From Bacteroidia bacterium (GTDB lineage: Bacteria > Bacteroidota > Bacteroidia > AKYH767-A > OLB10): a DNA stretch of 41,159 nucleotides. The stretch lies in the NCBI GenBank assembly GCA_016788185.1, contig JAEUTF010000157.1:1-41159 (forward strand), given 5' to 3'. This document shows, in pieces, positions 25,678 to 32,142 of the stretch. A model generated the notes under the pieces. That model made no database searches, had not been told where the DNA came from, and saw only the letters and a program-made list of their open reading frames with translations. The first letter of the stretch is position 1. Each line of letters starts with the position of its first letter. A program made the position numbers and the translations under genes.

Positions 25678-26001
25678 TTACGCCCGCAGGGCCTTGAAGT
25701 TTCCTTTCGATGCAGCATTCAGCTTTACGGAAGCCTTGCTGATAATGTCGAGTACAACGGGCGCTTTAATGGAGTAATATATGTTGATACCGTCACGTGT
25801 TGCCTCCAGCACTCCCTTGCGCCTCATGGATGCAAGGTGGTGAGAAACAAGCGATTGCTCCACTCCAAGCTTGGTGCAAATCTGTGAAACAGTCAGTTCA
25901 CCTTTGGCATCCAGCATCATGATAATTTCAATTCTGGTGGGGTGAGAAATGACTTTCAGGAAGCCGGCTGCCTGATTGATTTTTGTTTTGTTGATTGTCA
26001 T
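25678..26001 (-). CDS. ArsR-family winged helix-turn-helix regulator
   Basis: A 107-residue DNA-binding regulator. The ArsR fold is clear: AAGFLKVISHPTRIEIIMMLDAKGELTVSQICTKLGVEQSLVSHHLASMRRKGVLEATRDGINIYYSI, with the recognition helix in EQSLVSHHLASM and the beta wing in ATRDGINIYYSI (residue runs here are described, not aligned). Only a single cysteine is present near the metal site of classical ArsR (SQIC), so sensing of arsenite by a Cys trio is unlikely; the signal is unknown. The ATG at 26001 is chosen over a TTG 15 bases upstream. It has an exact TAnnTTTG promoter core and may control itself or trxA through the dyads between them. Confidence 0.88.
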   Translation of the reverse strand: MTINKTKINQAAGFLKVISHPTRIEIIMMLDAKGELTVSQICTKLGVEQSLVSHHLASMRRKGVLEATRDGINIYYSIKAPVVLDIISKASVKLNAASKGNFKALRA

Positions 26002-26039
26002 AGTGCAAAGGAACAACCAAACATGAAAATAGTTTGTGA

Positions 26040-26047
26040 CAAAAGTA
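26040..26047 (-). promoter_or_regulatory. promoter core of the ArsR-type gene
   Basis: On the minus strand, TACTTTTG (26047-26040) matches TAnnTTTG exactly, 38 bases before the ATG at 26001. It lies in the 75-base gap after the MCE gene, so the regulator has its own promoter. Confidence 0.5.
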
Positions 26048-26076
26048 ACACAGCTACATGATGAAACTCACATGTA

Positions 26077-27048
26077 CTATTGAGCGGCTTTTTTATCTTC
26101 TTTCGCTTTCTTCCTGAAATACTTCTTGAAAAGGAAATTGCCGCGCATGGCTTCCAGGTTTTCGTTCAGTAAACGAACGCTGGTATCCAGGTTGTGGAAG
26201 ATGCTTTTCATGTCGCTTGCCATCACCGTATCACGTGCCAAAACCCCAAGAGGGCCGGGGGTGATGTTAAGGTCTTCCATGAACTCGTGCATGTGGTGCA
26301 GGGCCAGTTTGGCCGTATCGGTAGCCGCTTTGAGGTTGACCATGGTTTCCTCAAAATTCCTGGCCGTAGAGTCGTCGGAAAGAATCTTACCTGCCATGCC
26401 TTTACCATCGTGAATTTCGCTGAGTAAAAGTTCGGCATCGGTGGTCATCCGGCCGGCTATGGTGGTAGCGGACTCGATGTTGCGGAGCGTACGACGGATA
26501 TTTTCGGCAGCAATCGAATCGGACATCAGGTCCCACATGGGGCTGCTGTTGTAGATGCGTTTCGTGATTTTCTTGAGGTCAGAAGTTATTTCCAGCACAT
26601 TGTCATTGGTGGTATTCAGCGTCCGCATCATTTCATCGGTTGCCACCGCCGATAATGAAAGAATGGTGTCGTTGGCCTGCACAAAGGGCGAATCCGAATC
26701 CGGTGTGGAAAGGTTCACCAGTTTATTTCCCATCAGTCCGTCTGAACCGATTTCAGCTACTGATTTTTTACGGATGTAGCGTATGCCGTCTTCACGAATT
26801 ACCATTTGTACCAAAACGGTGGAATCGTTTTCTATGGAGACTTTTTTGATGGTACCGATGGTGATACCGGCAAAGCGTACATTGTTACCCGCTATCAGCC
26901 CGTTGACATTATTGAAGCGTACATATACCGAAAATGTTTTGTTAAATAGATTCTGCTTGGTACCAATCAGGTAAAGTGCAACAATCAGCAGGATCGTTCC
27001 GGTCATAACGAAAGCGCCTAGTTTTATTTTGCTGGATGTTTTTTCCAT
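26077..27048 (-). CDS. mlaD: MlaD-like MCE-domain lipid transport protein
   Basis: A 323-residue membrane-anchored periplasmic subunit of an Mla-type phospholipid transporter. One N-terminal transmembrane helix (about residues 10-27, GAFVMTGTILLIVALYLIG) is followed by a single MCE domain (FSVYVRFNNVNGLIAGNNVRFAGITIGTIKKV ..., described by position 39-115) and a long helical tail rich in AENIRRTLRNIESATT-type segments that would form a coiled coil or needle. It is considerably longer than E. coli MlaD (about 180 residues), as in other Bacteroidota. It is 3 bases after the ATPase gene, last in mlaE-mlaF-mlaD. Confidence 0.92.
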   Translation of the reverse strand: MEKTSSKIKLGAFVMTGTILLIVALYLIGTKQNLFNKTFSVYVRFNNVNGLIAGNNVRFAGITIGTIKKVSIENDSTVLVQMVIREDGIRYIRKKSVAEIGSDGLMGNKLVNLSTPDSDSPFVQANDTILSLSAVATDEMMRTLNTTNDNVLEITSDLKKITKRIYNSSPMWDLMSDSIAAENIRRTLRNIESATTIAGRMTTDAELLLSEIHDGKGMAGKILSDDSTARNFEETMVNLKAATDTAKLALHHMHEFMEDLNITPGPLGVLARDTVMASDMKSIFHNLDTSVRLLNENLEAMRGNFLFKKYFRKKAKEDKKAAQ

Positions 27049-27051
27049 TTT

Positions 27052-27828
27052 CTAATCAAAGAAGGGTTTAATGTTGGGGTCGTCCGAATTTTTCAGCTCT
27101 TCAAAGCTGCCCACGGCATAGCAGATGCCGTTTACCAGTACCATGATACGGTTCGCTACGATCCTGGCACAGCCCATATCGTGGGTGATGATGATGGAGG
27201 ACGTATTGTACTTGTGCTGAATGTCAACAATGAGTCTGCTGATTTCGCGGCCGGTAATCGGATCCAGTCCGGTGGTAGGTTCATCATACAGAATGATATC
27301 CGGCTTAAGGATCAGCGTACGGGCAAGGCCTATGCGCTTACGCATTCCTCCGGAAAGCTCGGAGGGCATCAGATCCACCGCATGCTTTAAACCCACATTG
27401 TCCAGCGCTTCGATCACCAGTTCATCCACCTCGTCCCTGGTTTTACTGATCCAGTGGCGTCGCAGCGGAAATTCCAGGTTTTCCCTGACGGTCATGGAAT
27501 CGTACAAGGCAGAACTCTGAAATAAAAAGCCGATTTTTACGCGTATGTGATCCAGGTCGTCCTGGTTCAGTTTGGGGATCTCCTGGCCAAATACTTCCAC
27601 GAGTCCTTTGTCGGGGGAAAGTAAACCAACCAGGCACTTGATCAGTACCGATTTTCCGGAACCTGATTTCCCGAGGACCACCAGGTTTTCTCCCTTAAAC
27701 AAATCGAGATTGAATCCCTGCAACACGTGGTTATCCCCGAATGATTTATACAGGTCACGAGTCCTGACCATTACTTCAGCAGAAGGATGTACCGGCTTGG
27801 GTGGCGGATGTATTTCCAGGTGCTCCAT
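27052..27828 (-). CDS. mlaF: Mla-type ABC transporter ATP-binding protein
   Basis: A 258-residue cytoplasmic ATPase powering the lipid transporter. Walker A is VLGKSGSGKSVLIKCL near residues 50-65, the signature is LSGGMRKRIGLARTL, Walker B is PDIILYDEPTTGLDP and the H-loop is SSIIITHDMGCA. The N-terminal 20 residues (HPPPKPVHPSAEVMVRTRDL) are extra to the core. It begins one base after mlaE and is followed 3 bases later by the MCE gene, so the three are one operon. mlaB and mlaC are absent here. Confidence 0.94.
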   Translation of the reverse strand: MEHLEIHPPPKPVHPSAEVMVRTRDLYKSFGDNHVLQGFNLDLFKGENLVVLGKSGSGKSVLIKCLVGLLSPDKGLVEVFGQEIPKLNQDDLDHIRVKIGFLFQSSALYDSMTVRENLEFPLRRHWISKTRDEVDELVIEALDNVGLKHAVDLMPSELSGGMRKRIGLARTLILKPDIILYDEPTTGLDPITGREISRLIVDIQHKYNTSSIIITHDMGCARIVANRIMVLVNGICYAVGSFEELKNSDDPNIKPFFD

Positions 27829-27829
27829 A

Positions 27830-28606
27830 TCAGGTCAGTCCAAGGATGTCGGCAATTTGAACGGCAATGAGGTCGAGAATGAATACAACCAGGGAGGAAA
27901 CGACCACGGCGGAATTGGCGGCGATACCGACACCTTCGGTTCCCTTGGTTGAATTATAGCCCTTGTAGCAACCTATGATTCCAATGGCAAATCCAAAGAA
28001 ATACGTTTTGATCATCGCAGGCAATACATCACCAAACACCAGGGAGTCAAAAACCTTACTGAAAAAGAGATCGAGGCTGACCACGTCTTTAAAATTCACG
28101 CCGATGTATGCCGCATAAAGAGAAATACAATCGGCAATGACCACCAGTACCGGCAACATGAGTGTACAGGCGGTGACACGAGTCACCACCAGGTATTTGA
28201 AAGGATTGGTTCCGCTCACTTCCATGGCATCAATCTGCTCGGTGACTTTCATGGAACCCAGTTCAGCGCCTATGCTTGACCCGATTTTTCCGGCACAGAT
28301 CAAAGCCGTGATCACCGGACCGATTTCACGAATCATGGAAAGAGCCACCATCGAAGGGAGGTAAGATTCAGCGCCAAATTCCTCCAGCGTGGGACGAGAC
28401 TGTACCGTAAGTACCAGTCCCATGATAAAGGCCGTAACACCTACCAGGGGCAGTGTTTTGTATCCGATCACATAACATTGGCGAATCAACTCCGACCATT
28501 CGTAGCGTGGTTTGAAGCCCTCCCTGAAGAAGCGGGCGGTAAAATCGGAGATGCTGCCAACCTCCAATAAAAAATCCCTGAACGCTTTTGCTTCCTGCCT
28601 CGGCAT
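27830..28606 (-). CDS. mlaE: MlaE-family ABC transporter permease
   Basis: A 258-residue integral membrane permease of the Mla system, which moves phospholipids between the inner membrane and the periplasm. About five hydrophobic segments are visible (VGVTAFIMGLVLTVQ, MIREIGPVITALICAGKIGSS, VTACTLMLPVLVVIADCIS, FFGFAIGIIGCYKG, VVSSLVVFILDLIAVQIADI). The cytoplasmic motif IGAELGSMKVTEQIDAMEVSGTNPF is the family hallmark. First gene of the operon, with an exact TAnnTTTG core ahead. The ATG gives the typical N-terminus with an amphipathic start. Confidence 0.94.
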   Translation of the reverse strand: MPRQEAKAFRDFLLEVGSISDFTARFFREGFKPRYEWSELIRQCYVIGYKTLPLVGVTAFIMGLVLTVQSRPTLEEFGAESYLPSMVALSMIREIGPVITALICAGKIGSSIGAELGSMKVTEQIDAMEVSGTNPFKYLVVTRVTACTLMLPVLVVIADCISLYAAYIGVNFKDVVSLDLFFSKVFDSLVFGDVLPAMIKTYFFGFAIGIIGCYKGYNSTKGTEGVGIAANSAVVVSSLVVFILDLIAVQIADILGLT

Positions 28607-28628
28607 AAATGTGATCTGATGCTTTTTG

Positions 28629-28636
28629 CAAAGGTA
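28629..28636 (-). promoter_or_regulatory. promoter core of mlaEFD
   Basis: On the minus strand, TACCTTTG (28636-28629) is an exact TAnnTTTG match, 22 bases upstream of the mlaE ATG. No clear -33 TTTG is found. Confidence 0.55.
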
Positions 28637-28723
28637 TAAGAATGACAGAAATCAGCTTGATTTATATGCGCACTGGAAAACCGCTTTTGAACAGAGCCGA
28701 AAGGAGACCCGCTGTGATGCAGG

Positions 28724-28781
28724 ATCGGATACGGGCGGGTTGCAAGTTCTGAATCTATACTGTTGTCCGATGAAACCCGCC
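28724..28781. other. interleaved inverted repeats (possible pseudoknot)
   Basis: ATCGGATA (28724-28731) can pair with TGTCCGAT (28764-28771; one G-U in RNA), and GGCGGGTT (28734-28741) with AACCCGCC (28774-28781). The order A-B-A'-B' is that of an H-type pseudoknot with stems of 8 and 8, or of two mutually exclusive hairpins. No promoter for an RNA covering it was identified on either strand. Confidence 0.3.
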
Positions 28782-28891
28782 ACCATCTGCTGCCAAGGTC
28801 CTTTTAAAACCTCTCTTAATTACATGAATTTCAATGATATAATAAAGCCCTGAAGGGTGTTGTAATTGCTGTCAGGTAAAAGGGGTTCACA

Positions 28892-28929
28892 GCGTGATGA
28901 TAATCACGCCTGCTTTTGATCCTTATCAA
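28892..28929 (+). promoter_or_regulatory. tandem FNR/CRP-like operator dyads
   Basis: Dyad 1 is GCGTGAT-N4-ATCACGC (28892-28909), a perfect 7-4-7 repeat centred at 28900.5. Dyad 2 is TTTGAT-CCTT-ATCAAA, with core TTGAT-N4-ATCAA (28916-28929) centred at 28922.5, identical to the FNR consensus. The shared TGAT-N4-ATCA core and 22-bp centre spacing (two helical turns) suggest two dimers of a CRP/FNR-family regulator on one DNA face. Dyad 2 lies about 41-44 bases ahead of the predicted transcription start, the class II activator position. Confidence 0.65.
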
Positions 28930-28951
28930 AGATGAAAGAAATGAATCTGTG

Positions 28952-28959
28952 TACATTTG
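28952..28959 (+). promoter_or_regulatory. promoter core of the coiled-coil gene
   Basis: TACATTTG matches TAnnTTTG exactly, 15 bases before the ATG at 28975. No -33 TTTG is present at the usual distance; dyad 2 occupies that region, consistent with an activator-dependent promoter. Confidence 0.6.
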
Positions 28960-28974
28960 AACAAAATCAAGATC

Positions 28975-29583
28975 ATGAAAACAGGAGAAACTTTTGCGGA
29001 ATTTAAATCCATCGCTGACAAACTGGTGAAGGACATTCAGGAAGAATGGAAAGACATCAAAACCAAATGGGCTCCGGCAGAAGAGGAGGCCATACAGCGT
29101 TTTGAGGAGTTAAAGAACAATTTCAAAACGACGCTGAACGCCCTGGACAAGGAAATGCAGAACTGGAAAAATTCCAACCGACAGGAGTTGGATGCTGTAA
29201 AAGAGAAAATTGATCATCTGTATGTACAACTAAACCTGGGTAAAGCCGAAGGGATGCAGTCGTTTGAAGAACAAAAGCAGAAAATCACTACCGAGTGGAA
29301 TGCTTTCAAATTAAAGCTCGAGCAAATGCCCGAATATCAAACCATGCAAAATAAACTCAAGGAGGAATTGATTGACTGGAGAATTAAGCTTGACATGATG
29401 AAGGTGCAGTTCGCGCTCGGTAAAATGGAGGTGAAAGACAGTTGGAAAAACATTTCCGAAGAACTGGGAAAGGAAGCCGGTCATCTGGGGAAAGCCGTGG
29501 AGGCGGGTGCCGGTATAGCGGGAGAGAAGCTCGACCAGTTTGAAGGCGAAATAAAAAAGATATTCGATAAGTTTAAGAAATAA
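28975..29583 (+). CDS. hypothetical coiled-coil protein with a ~60-residue internal repeat
   Basis: A 202-residue, highly charged, almost entirely helical protein with no cysteine, signal peptide or membrane helix; I do not recognise a family. It has a regular spread of tryptophans (residues 25, 31, 64, 108, 135, 157) in a Lys/Glu-rich background, as in amphipathic helix bundles. Two copies of a motif stand exactly 60 residues apart: KIDHLYVQLNLGKAE at 78-92 and KLDMMKVQFALGKME at 138-152. The surrounding segments (about 50-107 and 111-165) align with each other, so this is an internal duplication. A glycine/alanine-rich stretch (168-183) precedes a short C-terminal helix. The ATG at 28975 is chosen over an in-frame TTG at 28957. 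It is a single-gene unit with a dedicated dyad-controlled promoter and a terminator-like hairpin. A stress or low-oxygen role is inference from the operator only. Confidence 0.75.
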   Translation: MKTGETFAEFKSIADKLVKDIQEEWKDIKTKWAPAEEEAIQRFEELKNNFKTTLNALDKEMQNWKNSNRQELDAVKEKIDHLYVQLNLGKAEGMQSFEEQKQKITTEWNAFKLKLEQMPEYQTMQNKLKEELIDWRIKLDMMKVQFALGKMEVKDSWKNISEELGKEAGHLGKAVEAGAGIAGEKLDQFEGEIKKIFDKFKK

Positions 29584-29918
29584 TTCCTTCGTATTTAACC
29601 GCTGTTTCTGATCTCCAATCAGGATTGAATGCGTGTGAACGTACCTTGCCGTACGATTGCACGCATTCCTGTTTTTTGGAATAAGACAGATCAACTTTTT
29701 CCAACTCCCTTTTGTGCTGACTCTTTCTCAGGTTGCACGGTGGCTGGATTCCTGATCCTGGAAAGCATTGTTCTCTTCCAGTTCAGAAACTTAACATTTC
29801 ATATTCCAGATGCAAAAAAGAAGCTGCATAGGCCCGATTAGCGAAAAAGGCTGAACTTCAGAGAAAGGACCTGGTTTTCTTAGATAAACGGTTCCGCCGG
29901 AATCCCGGACTGACGACC
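29584..29918. other. gene-free interval after the coiled-coil gene
   Basis: 335 bases between convergent genes. It contains the terminator-like hairpin at 29627-29677; otherwise I see nothing convincing. A 70-codon frame starting inside the hairpin lacks any protein-like feature and is not called. A weak GGATTCC/GGAACC hairpin near 29890 could end the Hdr-like transcript. Confidence 0.5.
29627..29677 (+). terminator. long two-part hairpin ending the coiled-coil transcript
   Basis: GAATGCGTG (29627-29635) pairs with CACGCATTC (29660-29668) and, inside it, CGTAC (29640-29644) with GTACG (29651-29655). A symmetric 4x4 internal loop separates the stems and the apical loop has 6 bases. CTGTTTTTT follows. 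It lies 44 bases after the stop. Confidence 0.65.
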
Positions 29919-30734
29919 TTATAAATCCATGGCTTCGGCAATCATCTCGGCAATATCCTTCACTTTCACTTCTCCTTCCATGTTGTTGAGTTTTACCCCA
30001 TCAGAAAGCATGGTCATGCAAAAAGGGCAGGCCACCGCAATGGATTCCGGTTTCAGGGCCAGTGCTTCTTCCGCCCGCTCCATATTGATGTCTTTGTCAC
30101 CCTTTTCCGGTTCCTTGAACATCTGTGCGCCACCGGCACCGCAACAGAGGCCGTTGGCTTTGCTCCGCTTCATCTCGGTCATCAGGCTGTCAAGACGCAT
30201 GATGACGCGACGGGGCGCTTCATACACATCGTTGGCACGTCCGAGATAGCAGGGGTCGTGAAAAGTGACCTTTTTCCCTCTGTAAGCACCGCCTTCCACC
30301 TTAAGCCGGCCGCTGTCCAGCAATTGCTGGAGCAACTGGCTGTGGTGAAGCACTTCATAAGAGCCGCCCAGCTGAGGATATTCGTTTTTTAAAGTGTTGA
30401 AGCAGTGCGGGCATCCGGTTACAATTTTCGTTACTTCGTACCCGTTAAGTACCGTGATGTTGTTCATGGCCTGCATCTGAAACAGGAATTCGTTTCCTGC
30501 CCGCTTTGCCGGATCGCCGGTACAGCTTTCCTCCGTGCCCAACACCGCGAAACGCATGCCGGCATGGTGAAGGAGTTTGGCCAGGGCCTTGGTTACTTTT
30601 TTCGCGCGATCGTCGAAACTGCCGGCGCAACCCACCCAGAAAAGGATTTCCGGTTTTTCTCCGCGGGCCGTCATTTCGGCCATGGTAGGTACTTTGAAAT
30701 TTTCCATTGAGAGATCTGTGATTAAATCGGGCAA
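29919..30734 (-). CDS. HdrB/LutA-like CCG-domain iron-sulfur protein
   Basis: A 271-residue cytoplasmic protein with two CCG (cysteine-rich) domains, the type found in heterodisulfide reductase subunit B, glycolate oxidase GlcF and LutA/LldE. Cysteine motifs: WVGCAGSFDDR, EESCTGDPAKRAG and VTGCPHCFNTL in the first half; HDPCYLGRANDVYE, GLCCGAGGAQMF and ACPFCMTML in the second. In HdrB such domains hold noncubane clusters at the disulfide active site. It starts 10 bases after the membrane iron-sulfur gene, so the pair is one operon. The natural electron partner or substrate is unknown; the Met at residue 10 is a possible alternative start. Confidence 0.87.
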   Translation of the reverse strand: MPDLITDLSMENFKVPTMAEMTARGEKPEILFWVGCAGSFDDRAKKVTKALAKLLHHAGMRFAVLGTEESCTGDPAKRAGNEFLFQMQAMNNITVLNGYEVTKIVTGCPHCFNTLKNEYPQLGGSYEVLHHSQLLQQLLDSGRLKVEGGAYRGKKVTFHDPCYLGRANDVYEAPRRVIMRLDSLMTEMKRSKANGLCCGAGGAQMFKEPEKGDKDINMERAEEALALKPESIAVACPFCMTMLSDGVKLNNMEGEVKVKDIAEMIAEAMDL

Positions 30735-30744
30735 GAGGCTTGTA

Positions 30745-32052
30745 TCAACTTTCTGTCCAGTTCATCCGGTCGGCAGGAGAAAACTGCCAGGGGGCTCCGT
30801 TGTTTTCAATTTTGGTGAACATCCCGTTGAGTTCGGCGGGAGCAGCACTCTGTTCCATCACCAGGTAGCGGCGCATGTCAATGATGATGGAAAGGGGATC
30901 GATGAGCACCGGGCAAGCTTCCACACAGGCGTTGCAGGAGGTGCAGGCCCACAATTCCTCTGGACGGATGTAATCGTTGAGCAGGGTTTTCCCGTCATCG
31001 TGTCCTGGTCCATGGATACGAAGCTGCCGGCCCAGTTCTTCTACACGGTCGCGGGTGTCCATCATGATTTTGCGTGGCGAAAGAAGTTTACCCGTGAGAT
31101 TGGCAGGGCAGGAGGAGGTGCAACGCCCGCATTCGGTACAGGAATAGGCATCCATCAGTTGCTTCCAGTTCAGATCCCTGACATCCCTGGCGCCGAAGCG
31201 CTGAGGGGTTCCCTCCGGAGCAGCGGGAGCAGGAACAGCGGAAGGATCCATCATGAGTTTTACCTCGTTCATCACACTTTCCATGTTGTTGAATTGTCCT
31301 TTGGGACTGAGTTTGCTGTACCAGGTATTAGGGAAAGCCAGCAGAATGTGCAGATGTTTGGAATAGGGTACGTAATTGAGAAAGGCCAGTATACCCAAAA
31401 TGTGGAACCACCAGCAAGAACGTTCGAGCAGGATGAGTGCATCGTTGCTCATCCCATCAAAAAAAGGAACCAACATTCCGCTAACCGGAAATGCACCCGC
31501 CTGTACATAGTGAGCAGCGCCTCTGGCCTGCAAAATACTGTCGGTGGCGTTCATGATCAGGAATGCGGACATCAGCAGGATCTCGGTCACCAGAATCAGA
31601 TTCGCGTCGGTACGGGGCCAGCCTTTCAGCTCCGGCATGATCATTCTTTTCAGGCGGATTATATTTCTGCGCGAGAGAAAAACAAAACAGGCCAGCAGGA
31701 CGCCCAGGGCCAGCCATTCGAAGGCGGCAATCAGGAAATCATAAAACGATCCCATAAAACTGAGTACGCGGTGTGTGCCAAATAATCCATCGATGATGAT
31801 CTCCAGCACTTCAATGTTGATGATGACAAAACCAACGTAGATCAGCAGGTGGAAAAAAGCCGCTACCGGACGGCTCCCCATTTTCGATTGACCCAGCGCC
31901 ACCCGGGCCATCACCTTCCAGCGATCCCCAGGACGGTCATTGATCTGCAGAGGTCTTCCCAGGTGAATATTGGAAGAAACTTCTCTTATTTTGCGGGCGA
32001 AAAAATAGATGCCGGTGGCCAGGCACAGCAGGAACAGGAATTGCGACAGCAT
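30745..32052 (-). CDS. HdrE/HdrC-like fusion: membrane cytochrome b-type domain plus two [4Fe-4S] clusters
   Basis: A 435-residue inner-membrane protein. The N-terminal half has about five to six membrane helices of NarI/HdrE type (LSQFLFLLCLATGIYFFA; FFHLLIYVGFVIINIEVL; FYDFLIAAFEWLALGVLLAC; ILLMSAFLIMNATDS; WWFHILGILAFLNYVPYSKH), with histidines in helices suitable for haem b. The C-terminal half carries CTECGRCTSSCPANLTGK and CTSCNACVEACPVL, two ferredoxin-type clusters. In related complexes (Hdr, Qmo, Dsr) such a subunit passes electrons between the quinone pool and the CCG-domain subunit, encoded next door here. First gene of the pair; a terminator of the MCE operon lies just upstream. 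Confidence 0.87.
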   Translation of the reverse strand: MLSQFLFLLCLATGIYFFARKIREVSSNIHLGRPLQINDRPGDRWKVMARVALGQSKMGSRPVAAFFHLLIYVGFVIINIEVLEIIIDGLFGTHRVLSFMGSFYDFLIAAFEWLALGVLLACFVFLSRRNIIRLKRMIMPELKGWPRTDANLILVTEILLMSAFLIMNATDSILQARGAAHYVQAGAFPVSGMLVPFFDGMSNDALILLERSCWWFHILGILAFLNYVPYSKHLHILLAFPNTWYSKLSPKGQFNNMESVMNEVKLMMDPSAVPAPAAPEGTPQRFGARDVRDLNWKQLMDAYSCTECGRCTSSCPANLTGKLLSPRKIMMDTRDRVEELGRQLRIHGPGHDDGKTLLNDYIRPEELWACTSCNACVEACPVLIDPLSIIIDMRRYLVMEQSAAPAELNGMFTKIENNGAPWQFSPADRMNWTES

Positions 32053-32102
32053 AATCCGATGTTTATGGTCCGAAAATACATCTTACAATTCAAAATTACC
32101 GG

Positions 32103-32125
32103 AAAAACGCCCTGCATTTTGCAGG
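32103..32125 (-). terminator. terminator of the amidase-MCE operon
   Basis: On the minus strand, CCTGCA (32125-32120) pairs with TGCAGG (32116-32111) around AAA, followed by GCGTTTTT. It lies 18 bases after the MCE gene stop and insulates the Hdr-like pair. Confidence 0.6.
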
Positions 32126-32142
32126 ATATTATCCACAAGCAA

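Larger units (their letters stand above)
28607..28974. other. gene-free divergent region between mlaE and the coiled-coil gene
   Basis: 368 bases without a credible gene. It holds the mlaE promoter core (28629-28636), two interleaved 8-bp complementary pairs (28724-28781), two FNR/CRP-like dyads (28892-28929) and a TAnnTTTG core (28952-28959). A 75-codon frame at 28626-28853 has no recognisable features and runs through the structured segment, so it is not called. Confidence 0.6.

Noticed and set aside
25790-25805. CACGTG-containing sequence as a parS site (also near 26230, 35030 and 36120)
   Set aside because: Flanking bases do not match the TGTTnCACGTGnAACA type; all copies lie in coding sequence. 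No parS was found despite parAB being present.
25570-25887. Plus-strand frame of 105 codons opposite the ArsR-type gene
   Set aside because: It is mostly antisense to a clear regulator gene and the product has no protein-like pattern, although AACCTTTG near 25560 resembles a promoter core.
28626-28853. 75-codon frame in the mlaE/coiled-coil gap
   Set aside because: No recognisable features; it runs through the interleaved repeats and overlaps the mlaE promoter.
29629-29841. 70-codon frame after the coiled-coil gene
   Set aside because: Its start lies inside the terminator hairpin, and the translation has no family resemblance or regular composition.
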